Shown here: piece by piece, positions 43,574 through 52,275 of the stretch | How the letters are laid out: each line of letters opens with the position of its first letter | Position numbering within the stretch: position 1 is the stretch's first letter | From: Azospirillaceae bacterium | Lineage (GTDB): Bacteria; Pseudomonadota; Alphaproteobacteria; Azospirillales; Azospirillaceae | Reading direction: 5' to 3' | NCBI GenBank assembly: GCA_035645145.1 | Contig: DASQNC010000025.1 | Span: 310,001-374,000 of the forward strand | Length of the DNA stretch: 64,000 nt | Program-made: the position numbers and the translations under genes | Notes under the pieces: generated by a model | Told to the model about the DNA's origin: nothing | The model's database searches: none | What the model saw: only the letters and a program-made list of their open reading frames with translations

Positions 43574-44971
43574 TCAGTATTGGACGAACGCGTTGCGGTA
43601 CGCGATCAGGATCGGGCTCAGCAGATAGTCCAGGGGGGTCCGGCTGCTCATCAGGATCTGGGCATCCACCGGCATGCCGGGCACCAGCCGGATATCGGGC
43701 GGAAGCTTCGCCTGCTCGAGGTCGAGGTGGATGCGGACCTGATAGCTGCTGCGCTGGGTGTGGGGTTCGGTCAGCAGGTCGGCCGAGACCTGGATGACCG
43801 TCCCGGGCACGGCCCCGACGGTACGGGTGTCGAAGGCGGAGAGCGAGACATGGACCGGCAGGCCGGCCGCCACGTCCCGGATGTCGCGGGGCTCGACCTT
43901 CACTTCGGCGATCAGGGGCTGGCTCGCGGGGACCACGTCGGCGATGGCTTCGCCGGGCCCGATGACCGACCCGGCAACGCGCGACCCCAACCCCACGATC
44001 ACGCCATCGTCCGGCGCGATCACGTCGCGGGTGCGCAACCGGTTTTCGGCGTCGCGGCGCTCCTCGGCCAAGCGGGCCAGATCGGCACGGACGGTGTTCA
44101 GATCGTTCAAAATCCGCTCGCGCCGCTCCTCGGCCTTGCGGCCGACCTCGGTCCGGGCCTCGGCGATCATCTGGCGGATCTGGGCAGACCGGGCCCCCAG
44201 TTCCTGGCTGCGCGCCTGCAACCGGACCTCGTCCTTCTGCTGGTCGATCACCTTGATCCGTGGCGCGTTGCCCCGCTCGGCAAGCTGGCGGGTAACGGCC
44301 AGCTCCTGGCGCAGGAACCCGAGTTCGGCATCGACGAGGCGCCGTTGTTGCTCAAGGTGCCCCGCTTCCGCCTCCAGCGCACCGACCCGCTCCCGCAGGA
44401 GGGCCTGTTCGGCCGTACGCTGCGCCACGCGTGCCGCGAACAGACCCTGCTGGTCGGCGACCAACTTGGCGACCGGGGAGGGAAGCTGCTGGCCGGTCAG
44501 TTGTACCGGCCATTCGATCCGGTCCGCCTCGGCCAGCTCGGCGGCCAAGCGCGCTTCCATGGCGGTCTTCGTCAACCAATCCGAGGTCAGCGCCTCGAGC
44601 CGAGCCGAGGCCGTAACCGAGTCGAGACGCAACAGAACCTGACCGGCGCGGACCGTGTCACCGTCCCGGACGAGCACCTCCCCGACGATGCCGCCTTCGG
44701 AATGCTTGACGGACTTGCGGCCGGTCTCGGGCACGAGTTGCCCCTGGGCGATCACCGCGCCGTGTATCTCGGCCAGCGCGGCCCAACCGCCCATGCCGCC
44801 CATGCCGATCGCAACGATCGCAAGCCCGGCCAGGATCTGTCCGCGGATGTCCGTCGGCGGGACGGGAGAGGCGGGCCTGGCCGACCCGGCGTCTGCCGGG
44901 ACCGGTAGGGTTCCGGGGTTGGCCAGGACGGCGGGACGGCTGTTCGGCGTTACGACGACGGTTCCGGTCAT
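43574..44971 (-). CDS. Type I secretion membrane fusion protein (HlyD/PrtE family)
   Basis: A protein of 465 residues. One transmembrane helix (about 46-66) is followed by a lipoyl-like half-motif (EGGIVGEVLVRDGDTVRAGQ), long coiled-coil hairpins (about 150-290, Glu/Arg/Ala-rich) and the second lipoyl half and beta-barrel (RTRDVIAPDDGVIVGLGSRV). The C-terminal motif LVPGMPVDAQILMSSRTPLD is the HlyD/PrtE signature. It connects the inner-membrane ATPase to a TolC-like channel; no such channel is encoded nearby. It lies 53 bases after the ATPase gene. Confidence 0.9.
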   Translation of the reverse strand: MTGTVVVTPNSRPAVLANPGTLPVPADAGSARPASPVPPTDIRGQILAGLAIVAIGMGGMGGWAALAEIHGAVIAQGQLVPETGRKSVKHSEGGIVGEVLVRDGDTVRAGQVLLRLDSVTASARLEALTSDWLTKTAMEARLAAELAEADRIEWPVQLTGQQLPSPVAKLVADQQGLFAARVAQRTAEQALLRERVGALEAEAGHLEQQRRLVDAELGFLRQELAVTRQLAERGNAPRIKVIDQQKDEVRLQARSQELGARSAQIRQMIAEARTEVGRKAEERRERILNDLNTVRADLARLAEERRDAENRLRTRDVIAPDDGVIVGLGSRVAGSVIGPGEAIADVVPASQPLIAEVKVEPRDIRDVAAGLPVHVSLSAFDTRTVGAVPGTVIQVSADLLTEPHTQRSSYQVRIHLDLEQAKLPPDIRLVPGMPVDAQILMSSRTPLDYLLSPILIAYRNAFVQY

Positions 44972-45024
44972 GGGGCCTTCCAGTCAGTCAAGGTGGCGCC
45001 GGTGGCGGCGATCGGGTTGGGAGG

Positions 45025-46698
45025 TCATCTCGTGATGCGGGCGGTCGCCTCGATCGGACGCGGATCCCGCTTGGCCTGCGCCACCACGTGTTCGGCCGGT
45101 CCGTACGCGGCAACGGCACCGCCGTTGAGGACCATGACCTTGTCGGCCAGTTCGAGCAGCGAGCTCTGGTGCGAGAAGACGACGATCGTCGTGCCCGACA
45201 CCTTCGCATCGCGCAGGATCTGGCGCAGCATCTCCAACCCGTTGACGTCCAGGCTCGCCAACGGCTCGTCCAGGATCAGAAGGTGCGGCTTCCCGCAGAT
45301 CGCACGGGCGAGCATCAGCCGGCGCAGGCCGCCGCCGCCCAGCGCGGGCAGGGCTTCGTTCGCGTCGGTGTCGTAGCCCAGCGGCAGGGTCGCGACGAGC
45401 GGAGCGAGCCCCACCTTGGCGGCCGCCTCGGTGATTTCCGCCTCCGAGGCACCGAACCGTCCGATGGTCTCGGCGATCGTGCCGGGCAGCAGCAGCGGCT
45501 GCTCGGGCAGGTAGCCGATGGGATGGCGCCGCTCGGGATCGGGGGCGCAGGTGTCCACGCCGTCCAACCGGGCGCAGCCGCCCTGCGGACGAATGGCACC
45601 GGCCAGGATGCGGGCCAGGGTGGACTTTCCGGCGCCGTTCGGCCCCAGCACCAACAGGCATTCCCCACGGTCGAGCGCGAAGGTGGCGCCCTTCAGGGCG
45701 GCCTGCGGGGCACCCGGCGGGATGAAGAAGACATTGTCGACCACGACACGCCCGGTGGTGGTCGCAACCTCCATGCGGCGGGCCACGATCAGCTCCTGCA
45801 CCGGCTTGCGCAGGCGGGTCGCCGCACGTACGGCCTTCACGCAGCCGCCCCAGCCGCCGAACACCAGTTCGAAGGGGGCGAGCGCCTTGGCCATCAGAAG
45901 CGAGGTCGCGATCATCCCGCCGAAGGACAGGTGCTGCTCGATCACCAGCATCGCGCCAAGGCAGGTCACGCCGATCTGCAGCAGTTGCCGGACCCACCGG
46001 GTCGCGGCGGCGACGGCCGCGCTGCGGTCACCCGCGGACGCCGCCAGGGCGGAGGACGCCAGGGCGGACGATGTCCAGCGCTCCAGCGCGCCGCCGAGCA
46101 TACCAAGCGCCCGGACGGAACCACCCTGCCCGGCCACAACCTCGGCGAAGCGGTTGGATTGCGTCCCGTACTTGCGGGCCTCGGCACCGGCGTCGCCGAC
46201 GGAATTGCCGATGAGGCCCAGTGCGAACAGAAGCAGCGCGCCGACCGCCATCAGGCCGAACAGCTGCGGATGGATGCAGTAGATCACCACCGCGTAGATG
46301 GGCGCCCACGGCAGGTCCAGAACACCGGCCGCGGTCGGGCGGGACAGGAAGCCCTTGACCTCGGTCAGGTCGTTCATGCGCCCCATGTCGCGCGTCATCG
46401 CCGCCTCGGCCGCCAGGGGCTTGCGCAGGGCGACTTCCAACTGGTTCCCGGCACGGGTCAGAAGGCGGCCCCGCACGATCTCCAGCAGGGTTGCGATGGT
46501 CAGCGCCAGCACCGTGACCACGGTCAGCAGTGCAAGGGTGTTCAGGTTATGGCTGGGGATTGCGCGTCCGAAGACCTGCAACGAGTACAGGGGGACAACC
46601 AGCATCAGCAGGTTGGCGCCGGTGCCAAACAGGAACGCTGCGGTCAGGGTAGGGCCGAGGCGTCTGAGCCCGGCGGAGGCCGTCGGTCGGAGCGACAT
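45025..46698 (-). CDS. Type I secretion ABC transporter (PrtD type) with degenerate signature motif
   Basis: A protein of 557 residues: N-terminal transmembrane domain (six helices, about 20-290) and C-terminal ATPase. Walker A is GPNGAGKST (352-360) and Walker B LLILDEP (473-479). The switch His is in VVFSHQSSLLELADK. The ABC signature, LSGGQ in nearly all members, reads LGGGG here (453-457, within PALGGGGLRRLMLARAI), losing both the Ser that contacts the ATP phosphate and the Gln. No peptidase C39 domain, so substrates would be RTX-like with C-terminal signals. Start at 46698 is the family N-terminus. Confidence 0.85.
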   Translation of the reverse strand: MSLRPTASAGLRRLGPTLTAAFLFGTGANLLMLVVPLYSLQVFGRAIPSHNLNTLALLTVVTVLALTIATLLEIVRGRLLTRAGNQLEVALRKPLAAEAAMTRDMGRMNDLTEVKGFLSRPTAAGVLDLPWAPIYAVVIYCIHPQLFGLMAVGALLLFALGLIGNSVGDAGAEARKYGTQSNRFAEVVAGQGGSVRALGMLGGALERWTSSALASSALAASAGDRSAAVAAATRWVRQLLQIGVTCLGAMLVIEQHLSFGGMIATSLLMAKALAPFELVFGGWGGCVKAVRAATRLRKPVQELIVARRMEVATTTGRVVVDNVFFIPPGAPQAALKGATFALDRGECLLVLGPNGAGKSTLARILAGAIRPQGGCARLDGVDTCAPDPERRHPIGYLPEQPLLLPGTIAETIGRFGASEAEITEAAAKVGLAPLVATLPLGYDTDANEALPALGGGGLRRLMLARAICGKPHLLILDEPLASLDVNGLEMLRQILRDAKVSGTTIVVFSHQSSLLELADKVMVLNGGAVAAYGPAEHVVAQAKRDPRPIEATARITR

Positions 46699-46804
46699 GG
46701 CGGGTCCTCTGCTGCGAGTGGATGAGGGGGCAAACAGCACGCCTCGCGGTAAACACCCCCTTAACCACAACGACCCGTCACATCATTATCACGGCGGATT
46801 TCCG

Positions 46805-47692
46805 CTACTTCGGCGCGTCCTTCGCCTCCGCCCGGAGCAAGGCGAGGCCGCTTCCGACCACGATCGCCGATCCGGCCGCCAGGCCCAGGGTCGGCATGTC
46901 GCCCCAGACCGCCATCCCGAACCCGACACCCCAGAGCATCGCCGTGTATTCGAAAGGGGCCAGCACCGACGCCGGGGCCATGCGGAAGGCCGCGGTGAAC
47001 AGGATGGTGAGTACGCCGCCCAGCAGCCCGACCCCGACGAGCAGGGTCCAGCCCGCCAGATCCGGCAGCGTCCACCCCAGGGGTGCGGACAGGGCCGATA
47101 CCCCAGCCATCGTCACGGTCGCCGACACGGCGATGGCGGCCGTGGTCTCCTCCCGCGACAGCCGGCGGATCAGCACGGCCGACAGGGCGTAGAAGAACGC
47201 CCCCGCCAGCGCGGCGAGCGCCCCCAGGCTGAACGTCCCCTCCCCGCCCGGCTTCAACATGACCAGCACGCCGGCGAAGCCGACCAGGATGGCGGCCCAG
47301 CGCCGCCCCCCCACGCGCTCGCCCAGCAGGGGGGCCGACAGCAGCGCAATCATCAACGGTGCCGTGAAGCCGATCGCGTAGGCGTCGGCCAGCGGCAGTT
47401 CGCGGAACGACAGGAAGAAGAACAGCGCGGCGGCGGCCTGCACAAGCCCGCGCGACAGGCAGGCCACCGGCCGCCTGGGCACCAGGCTCCGCCAGCCGCC
47501 CCGGGGGACGGCCCAAAGCAGCAGCGGCACAAGGCCGAAGAAGCTTCGAAAGAAGACGATCTGGCTGATCGGATGGGCATCCGACGCCAGCTTGATCAGC
47601 ACATCCATGCAGGCGCCCACGAACACGGCGCCGACATAGAGGCCGACACCCCGGAGCACGGCGCCGGGGGCGGGAAGGTCGATAGCGGTCAT
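46805..47692 (-). CDS. DMT-family (EamA) permease
   Basis: A protein of 295 residues with ten transmembrane helices in two EamA repeats. The first repeat contains ISQIVFFRSFFGLVPLLLWA and ADAYAIGFTAPLMIALLSAP; the second FEYTAMLWGVGFGMAVWGD. EamA proteins export or take up amino acids and other small metabolites; the substrate is unknown. It is divergent from the acyl-CoA ligase gene and lies 106 bases upstream of the secretion ATPase gene in the same direction. Confidence 0.88.
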   Translation of the reverse strand: MTAIDLPAPGAVLRGVGLYVGAVFVGACMDVLIKLASDAHPISQIVFFRSFFGLVPLLLWAVPRGGWRSLVPRRPVACLSRGLVQAAAALFFFLSFRELPLADAYAIGFTAPLMIALLSAPLLGERVGGRRWAAILVGFAGVLVMLKPGGEGTFSLGALAALAGAFFYALSAVLIRRLSREETTAAIAVSATVTMAGVSALSAPLGWTLPDLAGWTLLVGVGLLGGVLTILFTAAFRMAPASVLAPFEYTAMLWGVGFGMAVWGDMPTLGLAAGSAIVVGSGLALLRAEAKDAPK

Positions 47693-47769
47693 GGTGGAAC
47701 CCTGACCGATGCGGTCGTGTCCGTCCAGTCCGGATGCCCCGCTTTCCGGCGACGCATCCCCCATTGGTC

Positions 47770-47785
47770 GAACGTACGATCGTTC
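47770..47785. promoter_or_regulatory. GAACG-N6-CGTTC dyad in the EamA/acyl-CoA ligase spacer
   Basis: GAACG (47770-47774) and CGTTC (47781-47785) flank the central TACGAT. Such short AT/GC dyads are typical of TetR-type operators, and one upstream of a fatty-acyl-CoA ligase gene would fit fatty-acid control. No regulator gene is nearby, so this is a weak call. Confidence 0.35.
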
Positions 47786-47856
47786 AAAAGGCCTGAAATT
47801 GCGCGAAGCGTCCGCTATGCTGCGGACAACACACAAAAATATGGGAGGGAAGGCTT

Positions 47857-49488
47857 ATGCGCGGTCTGATGATGGACATGCCCCTGTTGATCTCCTCGAT
47901 CCTGGAGCATGGAGCCCTTTACCACGCGGACAGCGAAATCGTTTCCCGGACCGTCGAAGGGCCGATCCACCGCTATACCCTGGGGGATGCCGCCCGGCGC
48001 GTCCGCAAATTGGCCAACGCCCTCGATTCCCTCGGCGTCAAACTCGGCGACAGGGTCGCCACGCTGGCCTGGAACGGGTACCGGCACTTCGAGGCGTACT
48101 ACGCCGTGTCCGGGTTGGGCGCCGTGCTGCACACCATCAACCCGCGCCTGTTTCCGGCCCAGATCGCCTATATCGTCAATCACGCCGAGGACCAGTACAT
48201 CCTCGTCGACCTCACCTTCGTCCCGCTGCTGGAAGCGCTCGCGGACCAGCTCAAGACGGTGAAGGGTTACGTCATCTTGACCGACCGGGCGCACATGCCC
48301 GCGACCAAGCTGCCCAATGCCATCTGCTACGAGGACCTGATCGAAGGGCAGAGCGACGCCATCGCATGGCCGGAGTTCGACGAGCGCACCGCCTCTTCGC
48401 TCTGCTACACCTCCGGCACGACCGGCAACCCGAAGGGCGTGCTGTACAGCCATCGCTCGACGGTTCTGCACTCCATCACCATCGTGCAACCGGACGTGAT
48501 GAACCTGTCCTCGCGCGATTGCATGCTGCCGGTCGTGCCGATGTTCCACGTCAACGCCTGGGGCATCGCCTATGCCCAGCCGATGGTCGGCTGCAAGCTG
48601 GTGCTGCCGGGCCCCAAGCTGGACGGCGCCTCGCTCCACGAACTGATGGAAACGGAAGAGGTCACGGTCTCGGCCGGCGTCCCCACCGTCTGGCTCGGCC
48701 TGCTGAACCATGTGGCCGCCATCGACGGCCGGTTCACCCATCTGAAGCGCACCATCATCGGCGGCTCGGCCGCCCCGCCGGCCATGATCCGGACGTTCCA
48801 GGAAAAGTACGGGGTCGACGTGCTCCACGCCTGGGGCATGACCGAGATGAGCCCGTTGGGAACGCTGAACACGCTGAAGCGCAACATGCTCCGCTTGCCC
48901 GATGAGGAGAAGTTCCGGGTCCGCTGCAACCAGGGGCGCGTCATCTACGGTGTCCAGCTTCGGATCACCGACGACCAGAACAAGGAACTGCCGCGCGACG
49001 GCAAGGCCTTCGGCCATCTCCAGGTGCGGGGCCCCTGGATCGCCAGCGAATACTTCCGGGACGGAAAGACGGGGACCTTCACCGAAGACGGTTGGTTCGA
49101 CACCGGGGACGTCGCGACGCTGGATCCGAACGGGTACATGCAGATCACCGACCGGGCCAAGGACGTGATCAAGTCGGGCGGCGAGTGGATCAGTTCCATC
49201 GACCTGGAAAACATCGCCGTCGCCCATCCCGACGTGGTCGAAGCCGCCGCCATCGGCGTCCATCACCCGAAATGGGACGAGCGCCCACTGCTGGTGATCG
49301 TCCGCAAGCCGGACAGCAACCTGACGCGCGAGGAGATGCTGGCCTTCTTCCAAGGCAAGGTCGCGAAGTGGTGGATGCCCGACGACGTCGTGTTCGTCGA
49401 AGAGCTGCCGCACACGGCGACCGGCAAACTGTCCAAGCTGAAGATCCGCGAGCAGTTCAAGGACTACCGCCTGCCCGACGTGGCCTGA
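47857..49488 (+). CDS. Medium/long-chain fatty acyl-CoA ligase
   Basis: A protein of 543 residues of the ANL superfamily. The P-loop [18 protein letters not shown], the AMP motif [10 protein letters not shown], the hinge [20 protein letters not shown] and the C-terminal catalytic Lys in [14 protein letters not shown] are all intact. It is close to AlkK-type ligases, activating fatty acids of medium to long chain for beta-oxidation or membrane use. A strong GGGAGGGAAGG site precedes the ATG. It converges on a hydrolase gene. Confidence 0.9.
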   Translation: MRGLMMDMPLLISSILEHGALYHADSEIVSRTVEGPIHRYTLGDAARRVRKLANALDSLGVKLGDRVATLAWNGYRHFEAYYAVSGLGAVLHTINPRLFPAQIAYIVNHAEDQYILVDLTFVPLLEALADQLKTVKGYVILTDRAHMPATKLPNAICYEDLIEGQSDAIAWPEFDERTASSLCYTSGTTGNPKGVLYSHRSTVLHSITIVQPDVMNLSSRDCMLPVVPMFHVNAWGIAYAQPMVGCKLVLPGPKLDGASLHELMETEEVTVSAGVPTVWLGLLNHVAAIDGRFTHLKRTIIGGSAAPPAMIRTFQEKYGVDVLHAWGMTEMSPLGTLNTLKRNMLRLPDEEKFRVRCNQGRVIYGVQLRITDDQNKELPRDGKAFGHLQVRGPWIASEYFRDGKTGTFTEDGWFDTGDVATLDPNGYMQITDRAKDVIKSGGEWISSIDLENIAVAHPDVVEAAAIGVHHPKWDERPLLVIVRKPDSNLTREEMLAFFQGKVAKWWMPDDVVFVEELPHTATGKLSKLKIREQFKDYRLPDVA

Positions 49489-49552
49489 GGCCCGCCCCCA
49501 CGCCGGGGATTTTGCCAAGGGTTTTTGCCAAAGGTTCTTGGTCGCCCCGACT

Positions 49553-49590
49553 GGGCCATCGCCGGGCCTAAGCCGCCCGGGCGATGGCCC
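49553..49590. terminator. Hairpin spanning the end of the convergent hydrolase gene
   Basis: The arms GGGCCATCGCC (49553-49563) and complement (49580-49590) enclose the hydrolase stop codon at 49568-49570. It lies 65 bases after the ligase stop and could terminate both transcripts. Just upstream, TTTTGCCAA occurs twice (49510 and 49523). Confidence 0.45.
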
Positions 49591-50383
49591 GGCGGACGGC
49601 CTGCACGACCATTGCCGGCCGTTCCAGGTGCGGGGCATGGCCGACGCCTGGAATGCGGCTCACGCCCACTTGCGCGGGAAGGCCATCGGCCGCGGCCACC
49701 GGCACGATACCGTCGGCGTCCCCCCAGACCACCTCGACCGGGCACCGCAATCCGGCCAACAGGGGGCGGAAGTCGTGCCGGGCCGTCCCGTCGGGTTCGA
49801 ACAACGCATCCGCGATGGTCCGCAGCGCCTCGGGCACACCGGGCGTGCGCTTGTAGGCAAGCACGAGGTCGACCACCTGCGAGCTGATCATCCGCGTGTC
49901 CGCCAGGATCCGCGCCATCAGCGGCGGAACCTGCTCGGGCCGGTCGAGGGCGATGAAGTCCTCCACGAACGGCTTGTTGGCCGGGGTCCCGAAGGCGGCC
50001 GGCGCCACCAGGGTCAACGACCGGACGCGCTGCGGCGCCGCTTCGGCAAAGGCCAGCGCAACCGCACCACCCATGGAGTGCCCGACCACATGCACCGGTC
50101 CGGCCGCCACCGCGTCCAGGAAACCGCGGACGGTGTCGGCGAAGAAGGACAGGGTTCCCGGCCCCACATCCTTGGTCGAACCGCCATGGCCCGGCAGGTC
50201 CGGTGCGAAGGTGCGGGCGGTCTCGGCGATACGGGGTTGGACCAGCATCCAGCTCAGCCGGTCGCCGCCGTACCCGTGGATGAAGACGACGGTTTCGGCC
50301 CCCCGCCCCTCGGCGGCATAGCGGATGGTCCGGCCGGCGACCTCGACGGTGCGGACGGGCGGTGTTAGCGGCGGTTGCGCCAT
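49568..50383 (-). CDS. Alpha/beta-fold hydrolase
   Basis: A protein of 271 residues. The oxyanion region VVFIHGYGGDRLSW, nucleophile elbow VVGHSMGGAVAL, acid loop VVWGDADGIVPV and catalytic His in IPGVGHAPHLERP form a complete triad. It resembles esterases and acetoin-dehydrogenase-associated hydrolases; the substrate is unknown. The ATG at 50383 (with GGAAG upstream) is preferred over one at 50410. It lies 42 bases after the DUF3095 gene in the same direction. Confidence 0.85.
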   Translation of the reverse strand: MAQPPLTPPVRTVEVAGRTIRYAAEGRGAETVVFIHGYGGDRLSWMLVQPRIAETARTFAPDLPGHGGSTKDVGPGTLSFFADTVRGFLDAVAAGPVHVVGHSMGGAVALAFAEAAPQRVRSLTLVAPAAFGTPANKPFVEDFIALDRPEQVPPLMARILADTRMISSQVVDLVLAYKRTPGVPEALRTIADALFEPDGTARHDFRPLLAGLRCPVEVVWGDADGIVPVAAADGLPAQVGVSRIPGVGHAPHLERPAMVVQAVRRAIARAA

Positions 50384-50425
50384 GGGATCTTCCGACGACA
50401 CGATTGGCATGGGCGCGGGGCGGAC

Positions 50426-51556
50426 TCAGTGCCCGCCCTTGATCGCCTTCGAGGCCTCCCAATAGCCGAGTCCGGCCCCGTCCAGGAAGTGGATGTGCTT
50501 GCCGGCGGTGACATCCCCGACAAGGCAGGTCATGGTCGCGTTCGCCATGCGGGCGGTGCCGTACCGGATGGTCCCGCGGGCCGCGTGGGCGGCAAGGATG
50601 GCCTCGATCCGGTCAGCATCCGCATGCGAGACATCGATCACCATGCGCAGCCCCCCGGACATCTTCCGGTAGTCCGACCGCTGGCCGATCGCCTTCACAT
50701 AGGCGCGCGCATCGAAGCCGCCGAGCTTGCGGCCGCTCTTCGACAACAGGGCGACGAGCAGCACCGCCCCGGCGATTTGCAGCGCCCGCAACGGCCGCCT
50801 GGCGGGGCGGACGGCCCCCAGTTCCAGCCACAGGCTCCGCCACCGGGGCAGCCAGCGCGGGTTCAAGCCGTTGCCGCCGGCGACCGGGCTGGCCGTTTCG
50901 GTGTCGATGGCCGCCGCGATCTCCCGGCACAATCCATCCAGCACGGCTGTGGCATCGTGCGTCCGACCGCCGCACGCATCGGCGATCAGGCACAGGATCG
51001 TTCCATGGCGGGACTGCACCGGCTCCCACCGGCAGGAAAGCGCACCCAGCCCCGGAACCTCGCCGCTTTCGGGGGATAGGGTGAAGCGGCCGGCCTTCAA
51101 CAGAACCTCGGCTTCGGCGGCACCCTCGCCCAGGAACAGACCGTTCACATTGCCGGGGGCGAGTTCGTGGAGCGCCACCAGGACCGGTCCGGCAAGCGAT
51201 GCGACCGGAACCAGCCCCACACGCAGGTCGACCTTCGCATGTGCGGCCGACCAGGCCGCCACCCGCCGCAAGGCGCCCGACGCCGCCTCGACGGCACTGG
51301 GCGGGACCGCGGCGATCGCACCATCACCCGTGAACTGGCAGCAGGCCGCCGTGCCGCTTGTCGCCTCGATCGCGTGGCGCAACGCGGCGACGCAGGCGGC
51401 GGCGGCATAATTCGCATCCCGGTGGCGTCCCTGCTCCGCCAGTCGGGTGCTGCCCCGCACATCGGCGACCGCAACATGCCAATCCTGCGGCAGGCCGACA
51501 TACCGGCGCGGATCCGCGGCTTCCTCGGCGAAGTTGGTGATGACGGGGATCCGCAC
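50426..51556 (-). CDS. DUF3095-family protein (adenylyl cyclase-like fold)
   Basis: A protein of about 376 residues. The N-terminal block PQDWHVAVADVRGSTRLAEQ resembles the metal-binding strand of class III cyclases, and QFTGDGAIAAVPPSA resembles the hairpin that follows. The central RVGLVPVASLAGPVLVALHE also fits DUF3095. The C-terminal half is variable, with one hydrophobic segment (ALQIAGAVLLVALLSKSG). Catalytic activity is not established for the family. The GTG at 51556 follows GGGGGCGTGCC; ATGs at 51607 and 51613 are alternatives. Confidence 0.75.
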   Translation of the reverse strand: MRIPVITNFAEEAADPRRYVGLPQDWHVAVADVRGSTRLAEQGRHRDANYAAAACVAALRHAIEATSGTAACCQFTGDGAIAAVPPSAVEAASGALRRVAAWSAAHAKVDLRVGLVPVASLAGPVLVALHELAPGNVNGLFLGEGAAEAEVLLKAGRFTLSPESGEVPGLGALSCRWEPVQSRHGTILCLIADACGGRTHDATAVLDGLCREIAAAIDTETASPVAGGNGLNPRWLPRWRSLWLELGAVRPARRPLRALQIAGAVLLVALLSKSGRKLGGFDARAYVKAIGQRSDYRKMSGGLRMVIDVSHADADRIEAILAAHAARGTIRYGTARMANATMTCLVGDVTAGKHIHFLDGAGLGYWEASKAIKGGH

Positions 51557-51650
51557 GGCACGCCCCCTGGCAGGGAATGGCCCGCCGGTTCGCGCAACCG
51601 TCGGCATCCTCATGAAGCGACGGTCCGGCCCCCCCTGCAAAGGATTTCCG

Positions 51651-51690
51651 CGCCCCGGCCGATCAAAAATGGCCCCGGCCGATCAAAAAT
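51651..51690. repeat. Two tandem 20-base repeats upstream of a small lipoprotein gene
   Basis: Units at 51651-51670 and 51671-51690 share GCCCCGGCCGATCAAAAAT exactly apart from the first base. A degenerate third copy (CCCTGGCCGATG) starts at 51711, 40 bases after the second, so it keeps a 20-base phase. They lie in the divergent spacer between the DUF3095 and lipoprotein genes and may be regulator sites. Confidence 0.7.
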
Positions 51691-51788
51691 GCGCCGCCGC
51701 GGGAATATCCCGCCCTGGCCGATGTTGGCTTTGCATGGGCCCACACGGACCCAGGAACGGAAATGGAGCGCGTAGAATGGAGTTTTCC

Positions 51789-52019
51789 ATGAAGCGAACC
51801 GTCGCCGGACTTTTGCTTTGCACGGGCTTGGCCGTCGCGGCCTGCGATGGCGGGGATCAGGCGACCAACACCGGGTCCACCGGTACGCCGTCCACCACGC
51901 CGCAATCGGCGGAACAGACGCGTGACCCGGCAGCGGCGACCCACACGCCACCCGCCGCCGCACCGACACAGCCCGGTGCCTCGCCGGGATCCGCACCGCC
52001 TGTGCAGCCCACACGTTAG
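51789..52019 (+). CDS. Small lipoprotein, Thr/Pro/Ala-rich
   Basis: A protein of 76 residues. A signal peptide (MKRTVAGLLLCTGLAVAAC) ends in the lipobox AVAAC, so it is probably exported and lipidated. The mature part is Gly, Thr, Pro and Ala-rich and predicted disordered. ATG at 51789 has GGAG eight bases upstream; one at 51777 is in the same frame. Divergent from DUF3095. No family recognised. Confidence 0.65.
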   Translation: MKRTVAGLLLCTGLAVAACDGGDQATNTGSTGTPSTTPQSAEQTRDPAAATHTPPAAAPTQPGASPGSAPPVQPTR

Positions 52020-52027
52020 GTTCCAAT

Positions 52028-52058
52028 GCGGCCTGCGGTTTGCAAAACCGCGGGCCGC
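52028..52058 (+). terminator. Hairpin after the small lipoprotein gene
   Basis: The arms GCGGCC-GCGGTTT and complement pair around a three-base loop, with one unpaired base on each side. It begins nine bases after the stop; a short TTA follows, not a real T-run. Confidence 0.55.
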
Positions 52059-52275
52059 TTATCCCGTGATCGTTGGCGCGTTCACGCAAACGCGAACAGG
52101 GGTGGCCCGCCACCCTGCCACACGCGTTCGGTTTTCTTGAGCCCCGTCAGTCAGTCGGCCCTAAACTTCGGATGCGCGACATCTTTTTAAAAGACAGACT
52201 TCCCACAATCCAACAATGAAAATTTAACTCGACTCCATGAGGCTATGAGCACCCCCAAAAGCGGGAGTCGAGGGA

